From NCBI GenBank assembly GCA_031546805.1, contig JAVBJW010000029.1, forward strand, positions 1 through 18,763: a stretch of 18,763 nucleotides of DNA, written 5' to 3'. Below the pieces are notes generated by a model, which ran no database searches, had not been told where the DNA came from, and saw only the letters and a list, made by a program, of their open reading frames with translations. Below are positions 1 through 8,693 of the stretch, in pieces. The DNA is from Mesenet sp031546805. Lineage in GTDB: Bacteria > Pseudomonadota > Alphaproteobacteria > Rickettsiales > Anaplasmataceae. Within the stretch, counting starts at the first letter, position 1. Every line of letters begins with the position of its first letter. Position numbers and translations under genes: made by a program.

Positions 1-379
1 AATACGATAAGGAACTATATAAAGAAACTTAATTGATTTAATAAACTAAAACATTTCCGTATACTCGTTACGACAAATTGGCAATTTCTTTCTTATCTTT
101 CGTTGCTGGTATCTATCTCTTGCTAAAGTAATTGTCGACACTGCTTAGGTTTAAGTAGAGAAAAATGGGAATAAATTACAAAAAAGTGGCAAATATGTTT
201 TTAGGCAGTTAACATAACAGAAGAATTCGAAAAAACAGCGAAAAAGTCAGGCCTGAATGGAAAAAAACTGAAAAACATAAGATGGAAGAAAATCATGATC
301 ACAAAAGACAACTCCTGAAAGGATATTGAAAATTTTGGTAGATGAAAATTTAATAACTAAAGTATAGTTTCTATTATGG
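1..379. other. Gene-free leader upstream of tig
   Basis: No gene can be supported here. Short open stretches exist: a plus-strand 15-codon frame starting with ATG near 164, continued in another frame to about 318, and a minus-strand frame of about 31 codons near 47-140. None has a motif I recognise. They may be decayed coding sequence or chance openings. I see no tRNA or other RNA gene. Confidence 0.5.
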
Positions 380-408
380 TTGATTATTACTTTGTAGTTT
401 ATTATAGT
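380..408 (+). promoter_or_regulatory. Promoter candidate for the tig operon
   Basis: TTGATT (380-385) and TATAGT (403-408) are separated by exactly 17 bases, a good sigma-70 type arrangement. It lies about 78 bases before the tig start and is the best candidate for driving the tig-clpP-clpX-lon-zapE set. A heat-shock promoter was not recognised. Confidence 0.55.
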
Positions 409-485
409 AAAATGTAATTTAGAATTAAATGAAATTTATATTTCTATTGTTTATAATTTAAGAATTCGTTTCAACAGGTTTTATA

Positions 486-1796
486 ATGTCTGATAGTTTG
501 TGCGATAGTTTTTATTCTTGTAAAGAAATACATAAAGAAGGCTTGGAACAGAAGTATGAAATTATTGTTGATAATAAATACATAGAAAGCCAATTAGAGG
601 ATAAATTATTAGAAATTGCAAAGCAGGCAAAATCACCTGGATTTAGAGTAGGTAAGGTTCCACATCATCTTATTGTTAAAAATTACGGAGAAGAAGCAAA
701 AAAAGACGTAATAAGAGCTGTAATTAATGAATGCGCTGATGATTTTATTAAAAAAAATAAATCCAATCCTCTAGTTTCTTCAGATATCAAAGTTATTTCT
801 TTGCCAGATTCAAATGAACAAAACAACTTAATTTACGAATTATCTTTAGAGATCATGCCTGAAGTACCATTAATAGATCTAAGTACAATAAGTGTAAAGT
901 CATTCGAAGTAAAAATAGAAGATAGTGATATAGAGGAGTGCATTTCTTCTATTAAAAGTAAATCTTATAATTTTATTTCAGCATCTGACGATCATGAGAT
1001 AATGGATGGTAATAGGGTGGTTATTGACTTTAAGGGACAGATTAAAGGGAAGTTATTTAAGGGTGGCAGTGCGAAAGATTTTGTTGCTGAAGTAGGTGCT
1101 GGCCAGCTCTTACCTGATTTTGATCGTAATTTAATTGGTATGAAAAGAGAGGAATCAAAAAGTTTTACATTTAAATTTCCTGGGGATTATAAAGCTCTCT
1201 TCCTTGCAGGCAAAGAAGTTGATTTTTATGTAAAAGTTAAAGATGTGTTAACACATACTCCTTTAGATAGTGATGATGAATTGGCGAAAAGTAGTGGATT
1301 TGAAGATTATACAAAATTTACTGATTATATAACCAAAAAAATCGGCCTTGAATGTGGTGAAATGAGGGCAGCGCTGATGAGAAAAGACTTATTTGATTAT
1401 ATAGATAAGAATTACAGTTTTGAGCTTCCAAATGCAGTAGTAAAACAAGAGCAAGAAAGAATAGAAGAATTAAAAAGTAAAGATGATATAACAGATTACG
1501 TTCTAGAAGCTAAAAGACGTGTAAAATTAGGTATGTTATTAATGAAATTTGGTCAAGAAAATAAAATATCTATTAACTATGAAGATATATTAAATTTGAT
1601 TTTAAAACAATATGTAACTGAGCGTTTTTCATTAGATAATGTATTAAAATTATTGAAATCAAATAGAAAGTTCTATGAGATAGTAAATGGGCAGGCCATT
1701 GAAAACAAAGTAACAAATTATGTTTTGGAAAGAGTGGATAAAGACAAGCAAGTTGTATCTGTAAAAGAATTAAAAGAGCTATTTAATGCTGCTTAA
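486..1796 (+). CDS. tig: Trigger factor, ribosome-associated chaperone
   Basis: Trigger factor docks at the ribosomal exit tunnel and shields nascent chains; it also carries a peptidyl-prolyl isomerase domain. The ribosome-binding signature GFRVGKVP is at residues 52-59 of 436. An FKBP-type domain spans about 172-255 (DGNRVVIDFKG, then FVAEVGAGQLLPDF). The C-terminal substrate-binding arm follows, with the conserved FELPNAVVKQE (312-322) and RRVKLGMLL (344-352). Length fits the family. About 20 residues precede the first conserved strand, slightly more than in E. coli. The ATG at 486 is the first in-frame ATG, with a weak AGG eight bases upstream. It is first in the operon, 15 bases before clpP, the common tig-clpP-clpX-lon order. 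Confidence 0.96.
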   Translation: MSDSLCDSFYSCKEIHKEGLEQKYEIIVDNKYIESQLEDKLLEIAKQAKSPGFRVGKVPHHLIVKNYGEEAKKDVIRAVINECADDFIKKNKSNPLVSSDIKVISLPDSNEQNNLIYELSLEIMPEVPLIDLSTISVKSFEVKIEDSDIEECISSIKSKSYNFISASDDHEIMDGNRVVIDFKGQIKGKLFKGGSAKDFVAEVGAGQLLPDFDRNLIGMKREESKSFTFKFPGDYKALFLAGKEVDFYVKVKDVLTHTPLDSDDELAKSSGFEDYTKFTDYITKKIGLECGEMRAALMRKDLFDYIDKNYSFELPNAVVKQEQERIEELKSKDDITDYVLEAKRRVKLGMLLMKFGQENKISINYEDILNLILKQYVTERFSLDNVLKLLKSNRKFYEIVNGQAIENKVTNYVLERVDKDKQVVSVKELKELFNAA

Positions 1797-1799
1797 GAT

Positions 1800-1806
1800 A
1801 GGAGGT
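1800..1806 (+). promoter_or_regulatory. Strong Shine-Dalgarno for clpP
   Basis: AGGAGGT sits five bases before the clpP ATG at 1812, just after the tig stop. It is the only full-consensus ribosome binding site I saw in the window, where most genes have weak sites or none. It decides the start at 1812 over the out-of-frame ATG at 1808. Confidence 0.8.
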
Positions 1807-1811
1807 AATGT

Positions 1812-2417
1812 ATGAATCTTGTACCTATGGTTGTTGAACAAACTAGTCGTGGGGAGCGTGCTTATGATATATATTCGCGTTTATTAAAGGAAAGGGTAAT
1901 ATTTGTTACTGGTCCAGTGGAAGATAATATGGCAAGCCTTATTATTGCTCAGCTACTATTTTTAGAATCTGAAAATCCTGATGGAGATATTTGTATGTAT
2001 ATAAATTCTCCTGGTGGAGTTGTAACGGCAGGTTTATCTATATACGACACTATGCAGTATATTAAACCAAAAGTATCTACTCTTTGTATAGGCCAAGCTG
2101 CATCAATGGGCTCTTTATTGCTTGCTGCTGGTGCACCTGGTATGCGAAAATCTCTGCCTAATTCTCGCATCATGATCCATCAACCATCTGGTGGTTTTCA
2201 AGGGCAAGCAACAGATATAGAAATTCATGCTCAGGAAATCAAACAAATTAAAGCAAGGTTAAATATAATATATGAAAAGCATACACATAAGTCTCTAAAA
2301 ATCATTGAAGAAAGTATGGAAAGAGATAACTTTATGGATGCTAAAAAAGCACAAGAGTTTGGTATTATTGACGAAATAATATCTGAACGTTTTGAGAATA
2401 GCAATAAAACGGGTTAG
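1812..2417 (+). CDS. clpP: ATP-dependent Clp protease proteolytic subunit
   Basis: ClpP is the serine peptidase that forms the barrel-shaped chamber fed by ClpX. The full catalytic triad is visible: Ser98 in GQAASMGS, His123 in MIHQPSGG and Asp172 in MERDNFM. YINSPGG at 63-69 is the conserved loop before the oxyanion region. At 201 aa it is the normal length, with a short N-terminal segment and no sign of decay. Only nine bases separate it from clpX, so the two partners are almost certainly made from one transcript. Confidence 0.98.
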   Translation: MNLVPMVVEQTSRGERAYDIYSRLLKERVIFVTGPVEDNMASLIIAQLLFLESENPDGDICMYINSPGGVVTAGLSIYDTMQYIKPKVSTLCIGQAASMGSLLLAAGAPGMRKSLPNSRIMIHQPSGGFQGQATDIEIHAQEIKQIKARLNIIYEKHTHKSLKIIEESMERDNFMDAKKAQEFGIIDEIISERFENSNKTG

Positions 2418-2426
2418 TTAGAGTCG

Positions 2427-3674
2427 ATGAGTAGTAACGATCAAAATCTTAGGGATTCTTTTCATTGTTCTTTTTGTGGAAAGAAGCACAATGAAGTACG
2501 TAAGTTAATAGCTGGGTCTACCGCCTTTATTTGCAATGAATGCATAGATCTCTGTTTCGGTATTTTGCAAGAAGAGAATAAATTTTCTGGCAAGAAAGAA
2601 GGCGATGTTCAATTAAAGCCTAAAGAAATAAAGAGAATTCTTGATGAATATGTTGTTGGACAAGAGCATACAAAGCGTGTTTTATCTGTTGCTGTATATA
2701 ATCATTACAAGCGTCTAGCTCAGACTGATGTCATTAATAATATAGAGATTTCAAAATCAAATGTCATATTGATAGGTCCAACAGGCTCAGGGAAAACTTT
2801 GCTAGCTCGTACGCTTGCTCGGTTATTACAAGTGCCATTTGCCATGGCTGATGCAACTACTTTAACCGAAGCAGGTTATGTTGGAGAAGATGTGGAGAAT
2901 ATATTGCTCCGTCTGCTTCAAGCCGCAAACCATGATGTTGAATCAGCACAGCGTGGTATAATATATATTGATGAAATAGATAAGATCAGCCGTAAATCTG
3001 AAAGCACATCTATTACTCGTGATGTATCTGGTGAAGGAGTGCAACAAGCTTTGTTAAAAGTTATGGAAGGTACAGTTTCTTCTGTTCCACCACAGGGTGG
3101 TAGAAAGCATCCGCAGCAGGAGTTTGTACAGATTAACACTAATAACATATTATTTATATGCGGAGGCGCTTTTGATGGTCTAGAAAAAATAATAGAAACC
3201 AGAAATCGTGGGAGTACTATGGGTTTCGAAGCTAATATCTGTAAATTATCAGAAAAAGCAAAAAATACTTTACATGATGTTGAGCCAGAAGATTTAGTTA
3301 AGTTTGGATTAATACCAGAATTTGTTGGTCGCGTTCCAATTATTACAGCCCTAGATGAACTAGATCATATTGATTTAATGCGAATACTTGTAGAACCAAG
3401 AAATTCTTTAACTAAACAATATCAAAAGCTATTTGAAATGGAAGGAATACAACTTGAATTTCAGGACAGTGCTCTATCTGCTATTGCTAATAAAGCTATT
3501 AAACGTAAAACAGGTGCAAGAGGTTTGCGTGCTATTATGGAGTCTTTGTTACTTGATTTTATGTTCGAAGCTTCAAATGAAGATTTGCAAAACAATAAGA
3601 TATGCATTACTAAAGAGATGGTAGATTTAAATCAAAAGTCTACTTCTTCTGAGAAATTAGTTATTGCTAGTTAA
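2427..3674 (+). CDS. clpX: Clp protease ATP-binding subunit ClpX
   Basis: ClpX is the AAA+ unfoldase that recognises tagged substrates and threads them into ClpP. The zinc-binding domain is complete (Cys14, Cys17, Cys36, Cys39). Walker A GPTGSGKT is at 117-124, the pore loop GYVG at 150-153, Walker B IIYIDEID at 178-185 and the RKH loop in GGRKHP at 224-229. KTGARGLRAIME carries the sensor-2 arginine. The ClpP-docking loop reads MGF (265-267) where E. coli has IGF. Length, 415 aa, is typical. The ATG at 2427 has only a weak ribosome site, suggesting translational coupling with clpP. Confidence 0.98.
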   Translation: MSSNDQNLRDSFHCSFCGKKHNEVRKLIAGSTAFICNECIDLCFGILQEENKFSGKKEGDVQLKPKEIKRILDEYVVGQEHTKRVLSVAVYNHYKRLAQTDVINNIEISKSNVILIGPTGSGKTLLARTLARLLQVPFAMADATTLTEAGYVGEDVENILLRLLQAANHDVESAQRGIIYIDEIDKISRKSESTSITRDVSGEGVQQALLKVMEGTVSSVPPQGGRKHPQQEFVQINTNNILFICGGAFDGLEKIIETRNRGSTMGFEANICKLSEKAKNTLHDVEPEDLVKFGLIPEFVGRVPIITALDELDHIDLMRILVEPRNSLTKQYQKLFEMEGIQLEFQDSALSAIANKAIKRKTGARGLRAIMESLLLDFMFEASNEDLQNNKICITKEMVDLNQKSTSSEKLVIAS

Positions 3675-3711
3675 AAACTTTGTGTATTTAATAAAAAAAA
3701 TAAGAGATTTT

Positions 3712-6144
3712 ATGGCTACTATAATATCTAATAGTAATACTATATTACCGGTATTAGCATTGCGTGATGCAGTAGTTTTTCCTGAAATGACAATTCCTTT
3801 ATTTGTAGGTAGGGAAAAATCTGTAAATGCCTTAAATGTTGCTGCACAGAACGATAATAAAATTTTACTTGTTACTCAAATTGATGGAGTGGTTGATAAT
3901 CCAGAGCCAAAAGACTTATATAGAGTTGGTATAGTTGCAGATGTTTTGCAATTATTAAAGCTTCCTGATAATGCAGTAAAGATTTTGATAAAAGGTGTAA
4001 AAAGGGCAGAAATCATTAATTATATTGATTCTGATTCTTTTTTTAAAGCTAAGGTAGACTTTGTAAATGATAAATATGATGAAGTAGAAAGCTATGGAAT
4101 AGAGGCATTGAGAAGATCTGTTTTAAGTGAGTTTGAAAATTGGAATAAACTTAGTAAAAAAATTCAACTTGAAGTAATACACTCTATTAAGCAAATCAAA
4201 GATATTGGTCAACTTGCAGATGTTATAGCTTCACATTTAAATATTAAAGTAGCAGATAAGCAAAGTATACTTGAAAGTTATGAAGTAGAAAAACGCTTGG
4301 AGTTAGTATACTATTTGATTGGGAAAGAGGTTGGTATTTTAAATACACAAAGTAACTTATATAAAAAAATTAAATCTAAAGTTGAGAATACACAAAGAAT
4401 ATATTACTTAAATGAGCAGCTCAAGGCCATACGTGAGGAGTTGGGAGAAAGTGAAGAGCACGATATAAGTACGGCAAGTGAATTTGAAAAAAAAATTGAT
4501 AAGGTTAAATTATCAACTGAAGCAAAAGAGAAGGCAGTTAATGATTTAAAACGATATAGGAAGATGAATCCTATAACACCTGAAGCTACGGTGATTTCAA
4601 GTTACCTTCACTGGTTACTTGACTTACCATGGGAAAAATATACAGAGACTAAAATTAATTTGGAGAGTGCTGCAAAGATTTTAGATCAAAATCATTATGG
4701 AATGAAAAAAGTAAAGGAAAGAATAGTAGAGTTTTTAGCAGTATTGAAACGGGTGAAAAAACTTAAAGGGCAAGTGCTTTGTTTAGTTGGTCCACCTGGG
4801 GTTGGTAAAACCTCGTTGGCAAAGTCTATAGCAAAAGCAACAGGTAGAAATTTTGTCCGTATGTCTTTAGGTGGTATTCACGATGAGTCAGAAATCCGTG
4901 GACATAGGAGGACTTACATAGGTTCTATGCCTGGTAAAATTATACAACATATGAAGAAAGCTAAGTCATCTAATCCTCTTTTTCTCTTAGATGAAATAGA
5001 TAAGATAGGAACAGATTTTCGAGGAGATCCAGCTTCTGCTCTACTTGAAGTTTTGGATTCAGAACATAACAAACATTTTGTTGATCATTATATAGAAGTT
5101 GAATTTGATCTTTCAAATGTAATGTTTATCGCTACTGCTAACACTTTAAATCTCCCTCTCCCTCTTATTGATAGAATGGAAATAATACAGCTATCTGGTT
5201 ATACTGAAGATGAAAAAGTTGAAATTGCAAAGAATCATCTTATCCCTAAACTCTCTGTTGAACATGGTTTACATAAAAGAGAATTGGAAATATCTGATGA
5301 TGTTTTATATAAAATAATTCGCTTATATACACGTGAGAGTGGGATTCGTGGTTTAGAAAAAGAGCTTGCCAAACTAATGAGAAAGGCAGTTAAAGAGATA
5401 TTAACAAAAAAAACTAAACAGGTAATAATTGATGTTGATAACTTAAAAAATTACCTAGGAGTGCATAAGTTTGATTATGGTACTATAGAAGAAGAAGATT
5501 TAATTGGTATGGTGACTGGGCTTGCATATACTGAAGTTGGTGGTGATATTTTAACTATAGAATCAGTCTTAATGCCAGGTAAAGGAGAAATAAAATATAC
5601 AGGAAAATTGGGTGAGGTGATGCAAGAATCTGTCAAAGCTGCGTATAGTTATGTTAGATCACATTGTTTAGAATTTGGTATAAAATCTAAGCAGTTTCAA
5701 ACATACGACATACACTTACATGTTCCTGAAGGTGCAGTGCCCAAAGATGGTCCTTCTGCTGGAATTGCAATTTGCACATCTATAGTTTCATTGATGACTA
5801 AAATACCAGTTAGCAAAAGTATTGCTATGACTGGCGAGATCACTTTACGTGGGCGCGTTCTTCCAATTGGTGGATTAAAGGAAAAGTTATTAGCTGCTTT
5901 AAGGAGCGGAATCACTACTGTTGCAATACCAAAACAGAATGAAAAGGATATTGAAGAATTGCCAAATAATGTTAAAGAGGGATTAAATTTTGTTTTTGTT
6001 AAAAATGTTGATGAAGTAGTTTATGCTGCTTTAATTAAAAAGCCTACTCCAATTACTATAGATGAATTCATAGAACAGGAAAAAAGTCTCCCATTACAGA
6101 AAGAAGGTAGTAGTTACTCTTCCACCACTTTACTAAAACATTAG
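3712..6144 (+). CDS. lon: ATP-dependent Lon protease
   Basis: Lon degrades misfolded and regulatory proteins, joining an AAA+ motor and a Ser-Lys peptidase in one chain. Domains in order (810 aa): LON substrate domain from about residue 10 (ILPVLALRDAVVFPEM), coiled-coil linker, Walker A GPPGVGKT at 360-367, Walker B LFLLDEID with Asp427/Glu428, and the peptidase domain with Ser682 in PKDGPSAG and Lys725 in GGLKEK. The 43-residue Ser-Lys spacing equals that of E. coli Lon. I chose ATG 3712, where the LON domain begins and AAGAGA lies upstream; the frame is open to a TTG at 3664 inside clpX, but that extension has no family match. The stop overlaps zapE by one base. Confidence 0.97.
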   Translation: MATIISNSNTILPVLALRDAVVFPEMTIPLFVGREKSVNALNVAAQNDNKILLVTQIDGVVDNPEPKDLYRVGIVADVLQLLKLPDNAVKILIKGVKRAEIINYIDSDSFFKAKVDFVNDKYDEVESYGIEALRRSVLSEFENWNKLSKKIQLEVIHSIKQIKDIGQLADVIASHLNIKVADKQSILESYEVEKRLELVYYLIGKEVGILNTQSNLYKKIKSKVENTQRIYYLNEQLKAIREELGESEEHDISTASEFEKKIDKVKLSTEAKEKAVNDLKRYRKMNPITPEATVISSYLHWLLDLPWEKYTETKINLESAAKILDQNHYGMKKVKERIVEFLAVLKRVKKLKGQVLCLVGPPGVGKTSLAKSIAKATGRNFVRMSLGGIHDESEIRGHRRTYIGSMPGKIIQHMKKAKSSNPLFLLDEIDKIGTDFRGDPASALLEVLDSEHNKHFVDHYIEVEFDLSNVMFIATANTLNLPLPLIDRMEIIQLSGYTEDEKVEIAKNHLIPKLSVEHGLHKRELEISDDVLYKIIRLYTRESGIRGLEKELAKLMRKAVKEILTKKTKQVIIDVDNLKNYLGVHKFDYGTIEEEDLIGMVTGLAYTEVGGDILTIESVLMPGKGEIKYTGKLGEVMQESVKAAYSYVRSHCLEFGIKSKQFQTYDIHLHVPEGAVPKDGPSAGIAICTSIVSLMTKIPVSKSIAMTGEITLRGRVLPIGGLKEKLLAALRSGITTVAIPKQNEKDIEELPNNVKEGLNFVFVKNVDEVVYAALIKKPTPITIDEFIEQEKSLPLQKEGSSYSSTTLLKH

Positions 6145-7172
6145 TGTTTTACAAAAAGCCAGATGTTATTTCTGCATATCAAGCAATAGTTAAAAGCGGT
6201 GAGATTAAATATGATCACATGCAGTTCAGCATACTTGAGTTACTTGAAGAGCTTTCTAATGATTTCTACAATCGTATTTTTAGAAAAGTTAAGCTAGGCT
6301 TATACCTTCATGGCGATGTAGGACGCGGCAAGTCTACAATAATGAATATTTATTATGAGAATTGTGGTATTACTCAGAAACACAAATTGCACTTTAATAC
6401 TTTTATGCAAGATATACATGAGTCATTACATAAATTACGGAATACATCTGTTAAATCACCACTGAATAGAATTGCCAAGGATCTTACTAAAGAGATTAAA
6501 TTATTTTTTCTTGATGAAATGCAAGTGCATGATATCGGTGATGCAATGATACTGTATCGCTTATTTATTGCCTTATTTGCAAATAAAGCAGTTTTTATTA
6601 TAACATCAAATTATGCTCCAGATGATTTATATCATGATGGATTGCAACGTGAATTGTTTACCCCAGCAATAGACTTAATAAAAAAAAACATGCATGTTAT
6701 ATGTTTAAACGGTAAACAAGATTACAGAACTCTTAAAGGAAAGGTTCATAGGTACTTTACTGGACAAGATAAAAATGAGGTTTTAGCTAGCGTTTTTGCA
6801 AACTTAACTTGCAGTAAAAAAGTTAATATTACAAATCTTTTGGTAAATAACAGGGAAATTAAGGTTAAACAAGTTTGTGAAGGAATATCGTGGTTTGAGT
6901 TCACTGAATTATGTGGCAAACCAATTTGGACAACTGAATATAAAAAAATAGCACAATCTTTTCATACAGTTTTTATATCTAATATTCCTGCTTTTAATGT
7001 CAGCAATCAAAATGAAGCAAGAAGATTTATAGTGCTAATAGACGAACTATACGAACATAAAGTCAAGCTTTTTTGTTCCTCCTTTACTGAACTTGACTGC
7101 TTACATCAATATTCCAAAGATTTAAAAAGAACAGTTTCACGTTTAATTGAAATGTGTTCAAGAGTAGACTAG
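6144..7172 (+). CDS. zapE: AFG1/ZapE family P-loop ATPase
   Basis: This family includes bacterial ZapE, which acts on FtsZ and division under stress, and mitochondrial AFG1/LACE1, linked to turnover of inner-membrane respiratory subunits. Walker A GDVGRGKS is at 57-64 and Walker B LFFLDEMQVHDIGDA starts at 120. SNYAPDDLYHDGLQRELFTPAI (in part 155-176) is the family's characteristic stretch after Walker B. Length 342 aa is normal to slightly short. It starts with GTG at 6144, sharing its G with the lon TAG stop (TAGTG), which implies coupled translation. No signal peptide or membrane segment is visible. The link to lon fits a membrane protein quality-control role, but the exact function in this organism is inference. 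Confidence 0.9.
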   Translation: MFYKKPDVISAYQAIVKSGEIKYDHMQFSILELLEELSNDFYNRIFRKVKLGLYLHGDVGRGKSTIMNIYYENCGITQKHKLHFNTFMQDIHESLHKLRNTSVKSPLNRIAKDLTKEIKLFFLDEMQVHDIGDAMILYRLFIALFANKAVFIITSNYAPDDLYHDGLQRELFTPAIDLIKKNMHVICLNGKQDYRTLKGKVHRYFTGQDKNEVLASVFANLTCSKKVNITNLLVNNREIKVKQVCEGISWFEFTELCGKPIWTTEYKKIAQSFHTVFISNIPAFNVSNQNEARRFIVLIDELYEHKVKLFCSSFTELDCLHQYSKDLKRTVSRLIEMCSRVD

Positions 7173-7254
7173 CTGTGCAGACCAATGGTATGGTGGTAAG
7201 ATAAATTAATTGTTTTATGAATACATATGAGATGCAGTTTATGTGATCATAAAG

Positions 7255-7282
7255 TTGACAAGTTTAGCAATATAGGTATTAA
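7255..7282 (+). promoter_or_regulatory. Promoter candidate for bamE
   Basis: A perfect -35 TTGACA (7255-7260) is followed after 16 bases by TATTAA (7277-7282). The predicted start of transcription falls roughly 25 bases before the ATG at 7313. This suggests that bamE is transcribed separately from the lon-zapE operon. Confidence 0.5.
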
Positions 7283-7312
7283 TGATTACCTTATTTTAAA
7301 TGTCTTATTAAG

Positions 7313-7723
7313 ATGCACGTTTTTTTTATACTGTTGTTAGTTTTACTTCTTGGTTTTAAACCAGTTATTTATGAACATGGCTACTCATCATTAGATATAA
7401 AATCATGGGATAGAATAGAGCAAAAAGATAATCAAGACAAAGTATTTAATGTCCTTGGTAGTCCTACTCTTATATCAAAAAATGGTGATAAAATTTGGTA
7501 CTATGTGTCAAATGAAATAAAGCAATATCGTTTTTTTCAGAAAAAGAGATATAGCAGTCAATCACTAAAAATTTCTTTTAATGATAACAATATAGTTAGC
7601 GATATCAGCTATATAGACGTCCCTGAAAAAAGAATAATAAACATTAATAAACGCAGCACACCTATAGTTGGTATTAATAATAGTTTTGTACACAAAGTGG
7701 TAAGTAAAGCTACAAAACATTAG
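7313..7723 (+). CDS. bamE: BamE (SmpA/OmlA) family outer membrane assembly protein, no lipobox cysteine
   Basis: BamE is a small accessory part of the BAM complex that inserts beta-barrel proteins in the outer membrane. The match rests on SWDRIEQ, VFNVLGSPT, WYYVS, LKISFND and RSTPIVG, in the order seen in alphaproteobacterial BamE proteins. Residues 1-14 form a hydrophobic signal-like segment (FFILLLVLLLG). In the family this ends in a lipidated Cys, followed by a PVI...HGY-like stretch. Here the order is kept (GFKPVIYEHGY) but the Cys position is Phe15 (TTT). The protein would thus be a membrane-anchored or secreted form, not a lipoprotein. No clear ribosome site. Length 136 aa is typical. 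It converges on ispE. Confidence 0.8.
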   Translation: MHVFFILLLVLLLGFKPVIYEHGYSSLDIKSWDRIEQKDNQDKVFNVLGSPTLISKNGDKIWYYVSNEIKQYRFFQKKRYSSQSLKISFNDNNIVSDISYIDVPEKRIININKRSTPIVGINNSFVHKVVSKATKH

Positions 7724-7745
7724 ACCTCATTTGAAACTCACATTT

Positions 7746-7796
7746 ACAGCTTCAGATTATGAATAGCAGCAATTATATTGAACCAAAGCTGTTTTT
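7746..7796 (+). terminator. Weak terminator-like inverted repeat after bamE
   Basis: ACAGCTT (7746-7752) and AAGCTGT (7786-7792) can pair, followed directly by T (7792-7796). The 33-base loop is long for an intrinsic terminator, so this is tentative. It lies in the convergent gap between bamE and ispE, where a terminator would be expected. Confidence 0.25.
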
Positions 7797-7816
7797 CATG
7801 GATTGTTGAGGACTAC

Positions 7817-8671
7817 CTAATTTGGAACTATCAAATTTGTAGCACATACCCACCAATTATGGTGTTTTTCCTGTATGTCATTTGCTGCAGATTTTGCCTT
7901 TGCATCATTATCAAATATGCCAAAACATGTTGCTCCACTGCCAGACATACGTGCAATTATGCAGCCTGCTTGTTTTTTAAGTAGTGACAAAATATCTTGA
8001 ATTTCAGGAACAATACTAATTGCTGTTTCTTGTAGATCATTTTTTGTACTGCGCATGAATTCTATTAAATCTACTGTATCATCTAAAAAAAAATCAAATG
8101 GTGCAGAAAAATCACCTTTGTAGTTTTTAAATACTTCAGCAGTGATTAAAGGTTTTCCAGGATTTATTAGTACTATACTTTTAGGTATAGTAAAGTTTCG
8201 ACAGTAATGTAGATCTTCACCGATACCTTTTGCAAAAGTAGTTGTATTATTTATACTTACTGGAACGTCAGCGCCAATATTCAAAGCGATTTCATTCAGA
8301 GCTGAATCTTCAATATTCCATAGTTTACCTAATGTACGTATTACTGCACCTGCATCTGATGAACCGCTACCTAACCCTGCAGCAGATGGCACGTTTTTAA
8401 TAACTTTAACTGAGATTTTTGTATTCCTTGGTGCATGTTCAATAAGTAAATCGATTGCTTTAGTAACTGTATTGTTATGATTATCAATTGCACAGTTAGA
8501 ATTAACAAACACAACCATAGATTTTTTGCAATCTGTTCTAATCTCAAGATAGTTAGAAAGCTTAGTAAATGCAAAAACAGTCTCGAGCAGATGATAGCCA
8601 TCTTGTCTTTTTCCAACTACATGTAAAAATAAGTTAACTTTTGCTGGAGCTTTAGCTAAAAAGGTTGCCAT
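7817..8671 (-). CDS. ispE: 4-diphosphocytidyl-2-C-methyl-D-erythritol kinase
   Basis: IspE is the GHMP-family kinase that phosphorylates CDP-methylerythritol at the 2-hydroxyl in the non-mevalonate (MEP) isoprenoid pathway. The N-terminal KAPAKVNLFLHVVGKRQDGYH has the substrate-binding Lys11. The ATP loop VPSAAGLGSGSSDA is at 94-107 and the catalytic Asp136 in IGADVPV. The third GHMP motif, MSGSGATCFGIF, starts at 242. Length 284 aa is normal. ATG 8671 lies right before the first conserved motif and has no strong ribosome site. It is divergent from addA with 74 bases between and convergent with bamE, so it is probably transcribed alone. Confidence 0.95.
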   Translation of the reverse strand: MATFLAKAPAKVNLFLHVVGKRQDGYHLLETVFAFTKLSNYLEIRTDCKKSMVVFVNSNCAIDNHNNTVTKAIDLLIEHAPRNTKISVKVIKNVPSAAGLGSGSSDAGAVIRTLGKLWNIEDSALNEIALNIGADVPVSINNTTTFAKGIGEDLHYCRNFTIPKSIVLINPGKPLITAEVFKNYKGDFSAPFDFFLDDTVDLIEFMRSTKNDLQETAISIVPEIQDILSLLKKQAGCIIARMSGSGATCFGIFDNDAKAKSAANDIQEKHHNWWVCATNLIVPN

Positions 8672-8693
8672 ATAAATTCCAAATGTAGTATTT

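Noticed and set aside
3433..3624. 63-residue plus-strand frame inside clpX
   Set aside because: Out-of-frame shadow of a well conserved ClpX region with no ribosome site.
3664..3711. Upstream extension of lon starting with TTG inside clpX
   Set aside because: The added 16 residues match nothing in Lon; the first ATG at 3712 starts right at the LON domain and has a purine-rich site before it.
7778..7984. 68-residue plus-strand Cys-rich frame
   Set aside because: Mostly antisense to the ispE 3' end, and its composition is an artefact of that.
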